Shown: one piece after another, positions 36,812-46,744 of the stretch
How the letters are laid out: each line of letters starts with the position of its first letter
How positions within the stretch are numbered: position 1 is the stretch's first letter
Assembly: GCF_030719295.1 (NCBI RefSeq)
Contig: NZ_CP120997.1
Location: 310,001 to 374,000 of the forward strand
Reading direction: 5' to 3'
DNA from: Streptomyces sp. Mut1
Lineage (GTDB): Bacteria > Actinomycetota > Actinomycetes > Streptomycetales > Streptomycetaceae
DNA length: 64,000 nt
Translations under genes and position numbers: made by a program
Notes under the pieces: generated by a model
Databases searched by the model: none
What the model was told of the DNA's origin: nothing
What the model saw: only the letters and a program-made list of their open reading frames with translations

Positions 36812-39800
36812 TTACGGGTTGATGTTGATCTTCATGGTGGACGTCGTGTTCTTCACGTCCTGGGCGTTGCCGCTGAGCTTGAGCCCGTTGAAGGTGACCT
36901 CACCGACGGCGGGCCCCTGGCCGGCCTCCGGCATCTCGTTGGCCCACAGTCCGAAGCCGGACTTGGCGTCGAAGGCGTCACCGCTCTTGCGGGCGCCGGA
37001 GATGGAGATGTCGGTCAGGATCGTGTCCTTGATCGGGAACTGCGGCTGACCCCCCACGTAGTTGGTCTGGAACATGATGCCGCTGTACGTCGGGTCGACG
37101 ATGTCGACGTGGTTGATGCGGATGCCCTGGAAGACCTTGGAGGCGGAGAACAGCCAGATGCCGGGGAAGGTCTGCGTACCCCAGAAATGACCGCCCGAGC
37201 GGACCACGGAGACGTTCTCGACCGTCGTCGGACCGGTCCCGAAGCCGTTCATCGGGTAGCCGAAGTCCAGCGAGCTGACCGTGATCCCGGAGTAGACCAG
37301 GGTGTCCTCGATGCGGATGTTGCGGAAGGTGTTGTCGTAGCCGCCGTAGACGGCGAGACCGGCCGCGCGCCAGGTCAGGAGCGAGGTGAGGTTCTCGTAG
37401 ACGTTGTTCTTCATGTCCGAGCCGCCGGAGTCGATCGCCGAGAACAGCGCGAAACTGTCGTCCCCGGTGGCCCGCGACTCGATGTTGACGACGTGGTTGT
37501 CGGTCGAGCCGTTGGTCATGTTGATGCCGTCGGCGAACGTGTCCCGGATGCGGGAGTTCTTGATGGTGATGCTGTCGGTGTTGGCGCCCCAGTAGAGGCA
37601 CACCGTGTGCTCGTTCCAGATGTTGTCGATCACCATGTCGGAGACGTTGGAGAAGTCGAACACCTTGCCCGGTCCGTCGATGCGCGAGGTGTAGTTGCCG
37701 AAGTACGCGAAGTTCGCGAACGTCGAGCCGTTGGCGCTGGCCTCGGCCCGGAAGCCGATGTCGGTGTTCTCCTGGGCCGAGGGCGCGTGGAACCTGGTGT
37801 ACCAGGGCCCCGCCCCGATGATCCGGACGGCCTTGCCGTAGACCTGGAACTTGCTGGCGGTCTCGTAGTCACCGGCCGGCAGGTAGACGCCCACCAGCTT
37901 GCCCGTGGTGTCCATCCGCACCTTGTCCAGGGCGTTCTGGACGTCCTGGTGGGTGAAGCCGGCGGGAACGGCGTAGGCGGCCGGGTCCGGGTTGGCGGTC
38001 TGGGTGGCCTGCTCCAGGCTGATGAAGTCGATCGCGTAGGTGCTGGTGTTCGCCGCGTCCTTCTGGAGCCGGATCTTGCTGCCTGCCGGGACGGTCGTGC
38101 CCAGCAGCACGTTCGCCTCGTCGTAGATGTGCCGCGGCGAGCCCGCGCCCGGGGAGTTGCCTGGGCCGGTCTCGGCGCCGTACAGCCACGCGTACTTCGA
38201 GGTGAGGTCGATCGCCTTGAGGAACGTGCCGTCGACGTAGATGTTCAGCTTGGAGTCGATGCCGCCGCCGCCCGCGGAGTCCGGGATGGAGTAGCGGGCC
38301 ACCAGGCTGTTGGTGCTGGCCCTCGTGGTGAACTCGACGTAGTTGCCGGTGTCGTTGAGCGTGACGGCCTTGCGGCCCGACGCCTCGCCCGCGAGGTCGC
38401 CGACGGTCCTGTTCGGTCCGACGACCTTCGCGCCGCCGCCGGTGACCGCGTCCTCCGCCTCGTAGGTGTCGTACGGCATGTCGGCACCGCGCCCGACGAA
38501 GAACGAGCTGCTCGCGGTGTTGTTCCCGCGCTTGACCGGAAGCTCGTTGGCGTCGTCCGCGATCACCGTCTTCACGGTGTACGAGCCGTTGGCCGCCGTC
38601 CACGAGCCCAGGTTCACCGGGGCGGTCGTGGCACCCGCGGCTATCGCGCCGCTGTAGCTGCCGGTGAGGGTCTTCACCGTGGCGCCCTTGGAGTCGAGCA
38701 GGGTCAGGGTGACGGCGTGGCTGCCCGAGGCGGACGCGACCGTGCCCTGGTTCCTGATGGCCGCGGAGAAGGTGACGTTGTCGCCCTCGGCCGGGGCGGA
38801 CGGCGAGGTGGTGACCGCCGAGAGCACCAGGTCGGAGCTGTCGACCGGCTTGACGACCAGCCCGGCCGCGCTGGTGTAGGTGTTGTCGGTCTCATTCTGC
38901 TCGATGATCTCGTTGTCCGGGTCGGCCACGGCGCTGAGGGTGTACGTCCCCGCGTCGAGCGCCCCGATGTCCGCGCTCACCTGCGTAGAGGCCCCGGCGG
39001 CGAGCGCGCCCACGGAGGCGGTGGCCACCTTGGAGTCGCCGAGCCGGAATTCGAGCTTGCCCGCCGGAGCGGCGACGGCGCCGCTGTTGCGCACCGTCGC
39101 GGTGAGCTTCACCGGGTCCGACTCGACCGGCGCGGACGGGTCCGCGGTCAGGGCGCTGACCTGGAGGTTCGGGTTGGGGGCCGGGGCGCCCAGGACCTGG
39201 AACTCCGCGACCTGTCCGGCGGACGAGCCGGTGTTGGAGGTGAACTTCAGCTGGACGTCGGCGACCCGGGCGTCGACCGGAATGGTCACCGTGTTGCCGC
39301 TGCCGGGGCTGAAGGCGTAGTCCTTGGCGGCGACCAGGCCGGTGAAGGACGAGGCGCTCTGCTCACGGCCGAGCACCTGGATGTTCTGCGTCCTGGCGCC
39401 CCAGCTGCTGTCCGGGTTGAGCTTGACGACGACGCTCTGGGTGTCGGCGTTGGCGCCCAGCTTGACCGTGAGGGTGTTGGGGTAGCTGCCGCCCGCGCCC
39501 TCCCAGTAGGTGGAGAGCTGGTTGTCGTTGGCGTTCTCCGCGACGAACATGTGGACCACGGAGGAGGCGGCGATGGGCTTGCCGACGGCGAGGTCGGAGG
39601 CGGCGCCGGTGCTGCCGTTGCGGGTGACGGTGTTGCTGTCGCCCGAGACGTTGCCCGCCGCGTCCTTGGCCCGGACGAAGTACGACACGGTGGTGCCTGC
39701 GGGCTGGGTGTCGGTGTAGGTGGTGACATCGCCCGCGACGCTCTCGCGCAGCACGTTGTTGGCGTAGATGTCGTAGCCGGTGACGGCCTTGTTGTCGCTG

Positions 39801-41092
39801 GAGGCCTGCCAGACCAGCTTGATCTGCCCGGAGGCCGGCTCGGTGAAGCTCAGGTTCGCCGGTGCGGTGGGCGCCTGGGTGTCGCCGGTCCCCCCGCTGC
39901 GGGTGACGGTGTTGCTGTTGCCCGAGACGTTGCCCGCCGCGTCCTTGGCCCGGACGTAGTAGGACACGGTGGTGCCGGCCGGGCGGGTGTCGGTGTACGT
40001 GGTGACGTCACCGGCCACGCTGGTCAGCAGGGTGTTGTCGGCGTAGATGTCGTAGCCGGTGACGGCGGTGTCGTCCGTCGAGGCCTTCCAGGTCAGCCGG
40101 ATCTGTCCGGTGGCCGGTTCGGTGTACGCCAGCTGGGCCGGCGCGCTCGGTGCCTGGGTGTCACCGGACTCGGGGCCGTAGATCTCCAGCTCGGAGACCT
40201 GGGCGCCGGGCTGGACGCTGTTGGCGCTGACCAGGACGCGCACATAGCGGGTGGTGGTGGCGTCGAAGGTGATCGTCGCCTTCTCACCGGCCGTGGGGCT
40301 GAAGGTGTACGCCTGGGCCTGGGTCAGGTCGGTGAAGTCCGTGCCGTTGGCGCTGCCCTGGATCTTCAGCGTCTGGCTGCGGGTCTCCCAGCCGTCCGGC
40401 AGGCGCAGCACCACGCGGTCGACCCGTACGGACGAGCCGAGATCGGCCTGGATCCACTGCGGCAGTTCGTTGTTGCGGCTCTCCCAGTAGCTGGCCGGGT
40501 TGCCGTCGTTGGCGTGGGCGGCGACGTACGTCTCGGTGTAGCTGCTGGCCGTGAGCGTGCGCCCGGCGGCGAGGTTCACCGAGGACTCCGCCGCCGCCCG
40601 GACCTCCAGCTCGGCGAGCTGGCCGTTCTTGGACGCGGTGTTCGCGGTGATGTCGGCCCGTACGAACCGGGCCTGGGCGGCCGGGAAGCTGATGGTGACC
40701 TTGTTGGAGCTGCCCGGGGCGAAGGTGTAGGCGGCCGAGGTCTTCAGCGTGGCGAAGCTGGTGCCGTCGACGCTGCCCTGGAGGGAGAGCGTCTGGCGGC
40801 GGGTCGCCCAGTCGGCGGGCAGCTTCAGCGTGACCTGGTCGATGCGGGTGACCTTGCCCAGGTCGCTCTGCACCCACTGGGGCAGGGACTTCCCCGACCC
40901 CTCCCAGTAGGTCGACTGCTGCCCGTCGGCGATGTTCCCGGCGGACTTCCCGCTGCTCGCGGCCGCGCGCTGGCCGGCGGCGATGTTCGGGCCGCCGGCG
41001 GCCGAGGCGTTCAACGCCGGCCAGGCGACCATCATCAGGCTGGTGGAGACGGTCGCGGAAAGGACCCGCCATCTCCATCGTCGCGTTCTCAT
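36812..41092 (-). CDS. Secreted multidomain alpha-1,3-glucanase (GH87-type)
   Basis: This 1426-residue protein has a signal peptide (about 1-32, cut near ASA-AGG). Two discoidin (F5/8C) domains span about 35-308, two nearly identical FN3 repeats about 315-490, a third discoidin-like domain about 495-635, two CARDB repeats about 640-865 and a CBM6/35-like domain about 870-1030. The C-terminal right-handed beta-helix follows. In that helix DGINMTNGSTDN has Asp1188 and ATGDDSF has Asp1211-Asp1212. As I recall, three Asp with the same 23/24 spacing are catalytic in a Paenibacillus GH87 enzyme. It should cut alpha-1,3-glucan of fungal walls or dental mutan. An importer and alpha-glucosidase operon follow downstream. 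Confidence 0.82.
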   Translation of the reverse strand: MRTRRWRWRVLSATVSTSLMMVAWPALNASAAGGPNIAAGQRAAASSGKSAGNIADGQQSTYWEGSGKSLPQWVQSDLGKVTRIDQVTLKLPADWATRRQTLSLQGSVDGTSFATLKTSAAYTFAPGSSNKVTISFPAAQARFVRADITANTASKNGQLAELEVRAAAESSVNLAAGRTLTASSYTETYVAAHANDGNPASYWESRNNELPQWIQADLGSSVRVDRVVLRLPDGWETRSQTLKIQGSANGTDFTDLTQAQAYTFSPTAGEKATITFDATTTRYVRVLVSANSVQPGAQVSELEIYGPESGDTQAPSAPAQLAYTEPATGQIRLTWKASTDDTAVTGYDIYADNTLLTSVAGDVTTYTDTRPAGTTVSYYVRAKDAAGNVSGNSNTVTRSGGTGDTQAPTAPANLSFTEPASGQIKLVWQASSDNKAVTGYDIYANNVLRESVAGDVTTYTDTQPAGTTVSYFVRAKDAAGNVSGDSNTVTRNGSTGAASDLAVGKPIAASSVVHMFVAENANDNQLSTYWEGAGGSYPNTLTVKLGANADTQSVVVKLNPDSSWGARTQNIQVLGREQSASSFTGLVAAKDYAFSPGSGNTVTIPVDARVADVQLKFTSNTGSSAGQVAEFQVLGAPAPNPNLQVSALTADPSAPVESDPVKLTATVRNSGAVAAPAGKLEFRLGDSKVATASVGALAAGASTQVSADIGALDAGTYTLSAVADPDNEIIEQNETDNTYTSAAGLVVKPVDSSDLVLSAVTTSPSAPAEGDNVTFSAAIRNQGTVASASGSHAVTLTLLDSKGATVKTLTGSYSGAIAAGATTAPVNLGSWTAANGSYTVKTVIADDANELPVKRGNNTASSSFFVGRGADMPYDTYEAEDAVTGGGAKVVGPNRTVGDLAGEASGRKAVTLNDTGNYVEFTTRASTNSLVARYSIPDSAGGGGIDSKLNIYVDGTFLKAIDLTSKYAWLYGAETGPGNSPGAGSPRHIYDEANVLLGTTVPAGSKIRLQKDAANTSTYAIDFISLEQATQTANPDPAAYAVPAGFTHQDVQNALDKVRMDTTGKLVGVYLPAGDYETASKFQVYGKAVRIIGAGPWYTRFHAPSAQENTDIGFRAEASANGSTFANFAYFGNYTSRIDGPGKVFDFSNVSDMVIDNIWNEHTVCLYWGANTDSITIKNSRIRDTFADGINMTNGSTDNHVVNIESRATGDDSFALFSAIDSGGSDMKNNVYENLTSLLTWRAAGLAVYGGYDNTFRNIRIEDTLVYSGITVSSLDFGYPMNGFGTGPTTVENVSVVRSGGHFWGTQTFPGIWLFSASKVFQGIRINHVDIVDPTYSGIMFQTNYVGGQPQFPIKDTILTDISISGARKSGDAFDAKSGFGLWANEMPEAGQGPAVGEVTFNGLKLSGNAQDVKNTTSTMKININP

Positions 41093-41450
41093 GTGTCCCC
41101 GATCTGCTGCCTCGGCGCAGGGGGCCGAGGCGCGGCTCAGACTGCGAACCCGCCAGTACACGAATTCCTGCACCGACAGGATGACCTTTTGCGTTTTGCG
41201 GTCAGAGAGTTGCAGAGAATTGACGGGGAGTCCACCGTTCCGGCAGAAGAAGGCGGCCCGGAGTACCCTCATCTCCTCCACCAACACGCCTAAGAACCAG
41301 GGCATTTGACGAAACATCGCCCACGCAAGCCGCACGGCTCGGTTTGCGCAAGGAATGTGCGTACCCGCGCAAGCCGCTGAAAGGTGCCAGTTGGGAGGGG
41401 TGATCGCTCTCGCGGCGGGCGCCCGGCATGTGGGGGCCGGGCACGGCGAA
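41093..41450 (-). promoter_or_regulatory. Promoter region of the glucanase gene
   Basis: This gene-free region is AT-richer than average around 41160-41310. It contains the palindrome TTGCGCAA at 41343-41350 and two copies of CGCAAGCCGC (near 41323 and 41377). TTTTGCG occurs near 41189. These may be regulator sites for sugar induction. I do not see clear -35/-10 boxes and no small gene. Confidence 0.4.
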
Positions 41451-41480
41451 GGGCGGGGCCCCTGACCGCGGGCCCCGCCC
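41451..41480 (-). terminator. Terminator after the 41.5-kb GNAT gene
   Basis: GGGCGGGGCCC and GGGCCCCGCCC form a perfect 11-base stem around an 8-base loop, 50 bases downstream of the GNAT stop, separating it from the glucanase promoter. Confidence 0.7.
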
Positions 41481-41530
41481 CTGACCGTTGCGCCTGTGCT
41501 CCGTGCGCGTTCCGGCTCCGCCGGAAGGGC

Positions 41531-42022
41531 TCACCCGGAGCGACGCCACCGGTAGCGCACGTCCGGCTCCTTCTCCTCGTTGCGGCTGCCGTCGTCGAAG
41601 GCCACGGCGGTGAACCCGTGGCGCTCGTAGAAGGCCCGAGCGCCGGTGTTGCGCTGGAAGGTGTAGAGGGTCAGCTCGTCGCGGCCACCGCGCTTGGCCG
41701 CGTCCAGCAGGAGCGAGCCGATGCCGCGGCGTCGCAGCCCGGGGGCGATGTAGAGCTGCTCCAGCTCCGTCCCGTCGAGCGCGGCGAAGCCGGCCGGCTC
41801 CGCCGCTCCCCCGCCCTCCGGGGACGCCGGGAACTCCGCCACCAGCACCTCGGCGCCGGGCAGCAGCACATGGGTCATCCAGGCAAGGGTCGCCTCGTCG
41901 CTGTGGACCCGGGCCAGATACGGCATGGCGGCGGCGCGGGAGGCGAGCATGAGGCGGGTGAGGGGGACCGCGTCCTCCACGCGGGCCTCCCGCAGCTGGA
42001 CCGGGTGACTCTCCGTCGGCAT
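41531..42022 (-). CDS. GNAT family N-acetyltransferase
   Basis: This 163-residue single-domain GNAT has LEQLYIAPGLRRRGIGSLLLDAA (acetyl-CoA-binding motif) and NTGARAFYERHGFTAVAFDDGS. I use the ATG at MPTESH, which has AGGAG eight bases upstream; the longer frame starts in an Arg/Gly-rich stretch. It is divergent from the phosphopantetheinyl transferase gene. The substrate is unknown. Confidence 0.85.
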   Translation of the reverse strand: MPTESHPVQLREARVEDAVPLTRLMLASRAAAMPYLARVHSDEATLAWMTHVLLPGAEVLVAEFPASPEGGGAAEPAGFAALDGTELEQLYIAPGLRRRGIGSLLLDAAKRGGRDELTLYTFQRNTGARAFYERHGFTAVAFDDGSRNEEKEPDVRYRWRRSG

Positions 42023-42180
42023 GCGTCGTTCTCCTGTCCGAAGGGCCGCGCCCCGGGGCGCGGCCGCACGGTGGTCGAACATATGTCGGGCCCAGTCCTG
42101 ATCTCCATAGGATAAGAGCGCCCCTCCGACGTCGTGGCCCGCTCACGGCGCCCGCCCCCTGCCGAGGAATCGACGTAACG

Positions 42181-42915
42181 GTGTACCAGCCCCACGAGTT
42201 CACACTGACCGAGGACGGCTACCGGGGACCTGCCCCGTCCTGGCGGCCCGGCGGCCTCTCCCTCTGGCTCGTGGACACGGACCGGTCCGCCGGGGCCGTC
42301 CGCCGGCTGGCACCCGGCGTCCTGGACGACTCGGAACTCGCCCGGGTGGAGAAGCTGGCCTTCCCGCCCGACCGCGACTGCTACCGGGCCGCCCATGTGG
42401 CACTGCGGATGCTCCTCGGCGCACTGCAGGGGGTCGCCCCCAGGGCCGTACGGCTGACGCGGGAGCCCTGCCCGACCTGCGACGGCCCGCACGGCAGGCC
42501 CGCGACCGGCGGCGGGGTGCACTTCTCGCTCTCGCACACCCGGGGCACCGCCCTGCTGGCCTTCGCCGGTACGCCGGTCGGGGTGGACGTCGAACACGTC
42601 CCCGAGGCCCGGATCGTGGCCGAGATCTCCGGGCAGCTGCATCCGGCCGAGGCCGAGGAGCTGGCCGCGCTGCCGGAGGCGGAGAGGCCCGCCGCGTTCG
42701 CCCGGGTGTGGACCCGCAAGGAGGCGTACCTGAAGGGTCAGGGCGTCGGCCTGGCGGGCGGTCTGCACCGCGAGCACGTCGGCACGGGACCGCGCCCCCT
42801 GGGCCCGCCGGGCTGGGACGTGACCGATGTCGCCGTCCCCGCCGGATACGCGGCGGCGGTGGCCGTCGGCACGGCGGGGCGGGCACCCGCCCACGGCCAC
42901 GACCGGCGAAAATGA
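42181..42915 (+). CDS. 4'-Phosphopantetheinyl transferase (Sfp type)
   Basis: This 244-residue enzyme transfers phosphopantetheine from CoA to a Ser of carrier proteins. The motifs [18 protein letters not shown] and [15 protein letters not shown] are the three Sfp-family core motifs, with Mg2+-binding Asp and Glu. Starts at GTG with GAGGAA upstream. No carrier protein is adjacent; the nearest is the ACP of the ketosynthase operon at 25.5 kb. It may serve secondary-metabolite carriers in general. The last residues (after VAVGTAGR) are a poorly conserved tail. Confidence 0.93.
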   Translation: MYQPHEFTLTEDGYRGPAPSWRPGGLSLWLVDTDRSAGAVRRLAPGVLDDSELARVEKLAFPPDRDCYRAAHVALRMLLGALQGVAPRAVRLTREPCPTCDGPHGRPATGGGVHFSLSHTRGTALLAFAGTPVGVDVEHVPEARIVAEISGQLHPAEAEELAALPEAERPAAFARVWTRKEAYLKGQGVGLAGGLHREHVGTGPRPLGPPGWDVTDVAVPAGYAAAVAVGTAGRAPAHGHDRRK

Positions 42916-42961
42916 CCGCACGGGCAGATCGCACCGACCGACCGATACGGAGGAGTGGCAG

Positions 42962-44602
<1,641 letters not shown>

Positions 44603-44609
44603 CCCGTGG

Positions 44610-44644
44610 GCCCGTCCCCCGGTGCGGTGCGCCGGGGGACGGGC
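44610..44644. terminator. Bidirectional terminator between pgm and the PL11 lyase
   Basis: GCCCGTCCCCCGG and CCGGGGGACGGGC form a perfect 13-base stem around a 9-base loop between the two convergent stops. Confidence 0.8.
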
Positions 44645-44650
44645 TCGCGG

Positions 44651-46540
44651 TCAGGGTGTGGAGACCGTGGGCCTCGGAGCGGTCCCCATGCCGCTCCCGA
44701 TGAGGAAACCGGGGTGCGGCGGCTGGTTGTAGGCGGTGTTCTGCCAGGCCAGCGCGGTGCGGTAGGTGGTGTCGTGGAGCAGTGTGGTGATCTTCGTGCT
44801 GGTCTCGTACGGCGTGGAGTAGATCCGTAGCGCGGTGTTGTTCGTGGTCGCCCAGACCACTTCCTCGCGCCAGTCGCCCAGCAGGTCGCCGGAGATCACC
44901 GGGGTGGCCTTGGTGCCGTTGTTGGAGTGGACCGAAGCGCCGGTCAGCAGCCGGGTGTCGCCGGAGGTGCCGTACTTGTCGATATGGGTGCCGTCCAGCA
45001 GCTCCCTGGTCGTGTCGCCGTCCCACCAGACCAGGAAGTTGGTGCTGGAGGGCTTGCGGCTCGCGACGACGTTGCCCCGGGGGTCGCGTATCCCGTCGGC
45101 CGCCGACGACCAGGACTCGGCGCCCGGACTGCCCGCCCAGATGTCGCCGCTGACACCCCGGCCGTTGTCACCGCCCGCGGGCGTCGACCAGAGGATCCGG
45201 CCGGTCGCGGCGTCCGCCATCCACGACGAGGGCTTCGAGCCGTCCTCGTCCACCTTGAACTCCTCAAGACCCGGGCGCGCGGGGTCCAGATCGCCGACGT
45301 GCATGGCGTCGCCGTGGCCGTTGCCCGTGGTCCACAGGGCGCGGCCGTCGTCGTCCACGGCCATGGCGCCGTAGACGATCTCGTCCTTGCCGTCGCCGTC
45401 CACGTCCGCCACCGACAGCTGGTGGTTGCCCTGGCCGTCGTATCCGCGGCCGGTGTTGGTCGAGCTGTTGGTGTCGAAGGTCCAGCGCCGGGTGAAGGCC
45501 CCGTCGCGCCAGTCCCAGGCGGCGATCACCGTACGCGTGTAGTAGCCGCGGGCCATGATCAGGGACGGCCGGGAGCCGTCCAGGTAGGCGGTGCCGGCGA
45601 GGAAGCGGTCGACGCGGTTGCCGTAGCTGTCGCCCCACGAGGAGACGGTGCCGCGCGCGGGGACGTAGTCGACCGTGCCCATGGCCGCGCCCGTCAGGCC
45701 GTTGAACATCGTCAGGTACTCGGGGCCGGACAGGACGTAGCCGGAGGAGTTGCGGTGGTCGGCCGACGCGCTGCCGATGACCGTGCCCCTGCCGTCGGTG
45801 CTGCCGTCGGCGGTCTTCATCGCCACCTCGGCCCGGCCGTCGCCGTCGTAGTCGTACACCTGGAACTGCGTGTAGTGCGCGCCGGAGCGGATGTTGCGGC
45901 CCAGGTCGATCCGCCAGAGCCGGGTGCCGTCGAGCTTGACGCCGTCCACGACGGTGTTGCCCGTGTAGCCGGACTGGGAGTTGTCCTTGGCGTTGGTGGG
46001 CTGCCATTTCAGTACGAAGTCGAGGGCGCCGTCCCCGTCGAGGTCGCCGACGGAGGCGTCGTTGGCCTCGTAGGTGTAGGCGACGCCGTCGGGGGTCGTG
46101 CCGCCCGGGGGCGGGCTGATGGGCACGTCCTTGTAGCCGCCGCGGAACTGGACCGCGTGCACGGAGTCGCCCTGTTCGACGCCGCCGACGACCGCGCGCA
46201 CGGTGTAGTCGGCCGAGTCGGGGGCGCCGGTGTGGAAGTAGTTCGTGGAGCCGGTGACGGGTGAGCCGTTGACCTTGGTGCCGGCGCGGTAGACGTTGAA
46301 GGCGACGGAGTCGGCGTCGGTGGCGAGCCAGCGCCAGCTGATCAGGTTGCCGCCTTCGGTGTGGACGCTGACGACCCCTCGGTCCAGCGCCTCGGCCTGA
46401 CGTGCGGTGGCGGCCTGCGAGGTCTGGCCGGTGACGATCAGGGCCGTCGTGGCGAGCAGGCCCGCGGTGACGGCGCCGAGCAGGGTGCGGGTCCGGGTGG
46501 GACGGCGTCTGCGGATGGTTCGGGGATGACCGAGTGCCAC
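44651..46540 (-). CDS. Secreted rhamnogalacturonan lyase (PL11)
   Basis: This 629-residue protein has a Tat-like or Sec signal ([21 protein letters not shown], cut near QAATA). The mature part starts with an FN3-like domain (ISWRWLATDADSVAFNVYRAGT) and then an eight-bladed propeller with many Asp-rich calcium sites (DLDGDGALDF, DYDGDGRAEV, DVDGDGKDEI), as in PL11 lyases. It should cut the rhamnogalacturonan I backbone of plant pectin by beta-elimination. GTG start with GGAAGG upstream. It is convergent with pgm and divergent from the PAS protein gene. Confidence 0.92.
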   Translation of the reverse strand: MALGHPRTIRRRRPTRTRTLLGAVTAGLLATTALIVTGQTSQAATARQAEALDRGVVSVHTEGGNLISWRWLATDADSVAFNVYRAGTKVNGSPVTGSTNYFHTGAPDSADYTVRAVVGGVEQGDSVHAVQFRGGYKDVPISPPPGGTTPDGVAYTYEANDASVGDLDGDGALDFVLKWQPTNAKDNSQSGYTGNTVVDGVKLDGTRLWRIDLGRNIRSGAHYTQFQVYDYDGDGRAEVAMKTADGSTDGRGTVIGSASADHRNSSGYVLSGPEYLTMFNGLTGAAMGTVDYVPARGTVSSWGDSYGNRVDRFLAGTAYLDGSRPSLIMARGYYTRTVIAAWDWRDGAFTRRWTFDTNSSTNTGRGYDGQGNHQLSVADVDGDGKDEIVYGAMAVDDDGRALWTTGNGHGDAMHVGDLDPARPGLEEFKVDEDGSKPSSWMADAATGRILWSTPAGGDNGRGVSGDIWAGSPGAESWSSAADGIRDPRGNVVASRKPSSTNFLVWWDGDTTRELLDGTHIDKYGTSGDTRLLTGASVHSNNGTKATPVISGDLLGDWREEVVWATTNNTALRIYSTPYETSTKITTLLHDTTYRTALAWQNTAYNQPPHPGFLIGSGMGTAPRPTVSTP

Positions 46541-46744
46541 GGTACGTGCCTTCCGGAGTGGGGACGGGTGGGCTACCTCTCAGTGGCCGCCGGTCCGGGA
46601 AAGGTTGCCGCCTCCCCCGCGTCCCCCGCGGCCGGCGCCTCACCCGTTCGGCGCTCCTCGGTGGCGGGCCGGGTCCGGGGTCCCGCAGGCTGTCCGTCAG
46701 AGCTGCCGCTCGGCAGGGGTGGCGGATCCCGTTGGGGGTGCGAC

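Noticed and set aside
36626..41293. 1555-codon plus-strand open frame opposite the glucanase
   Set aside because: Val/Gly/Arg-rich antisense shadow; the minus-strand protein has recognisable domains throughout.
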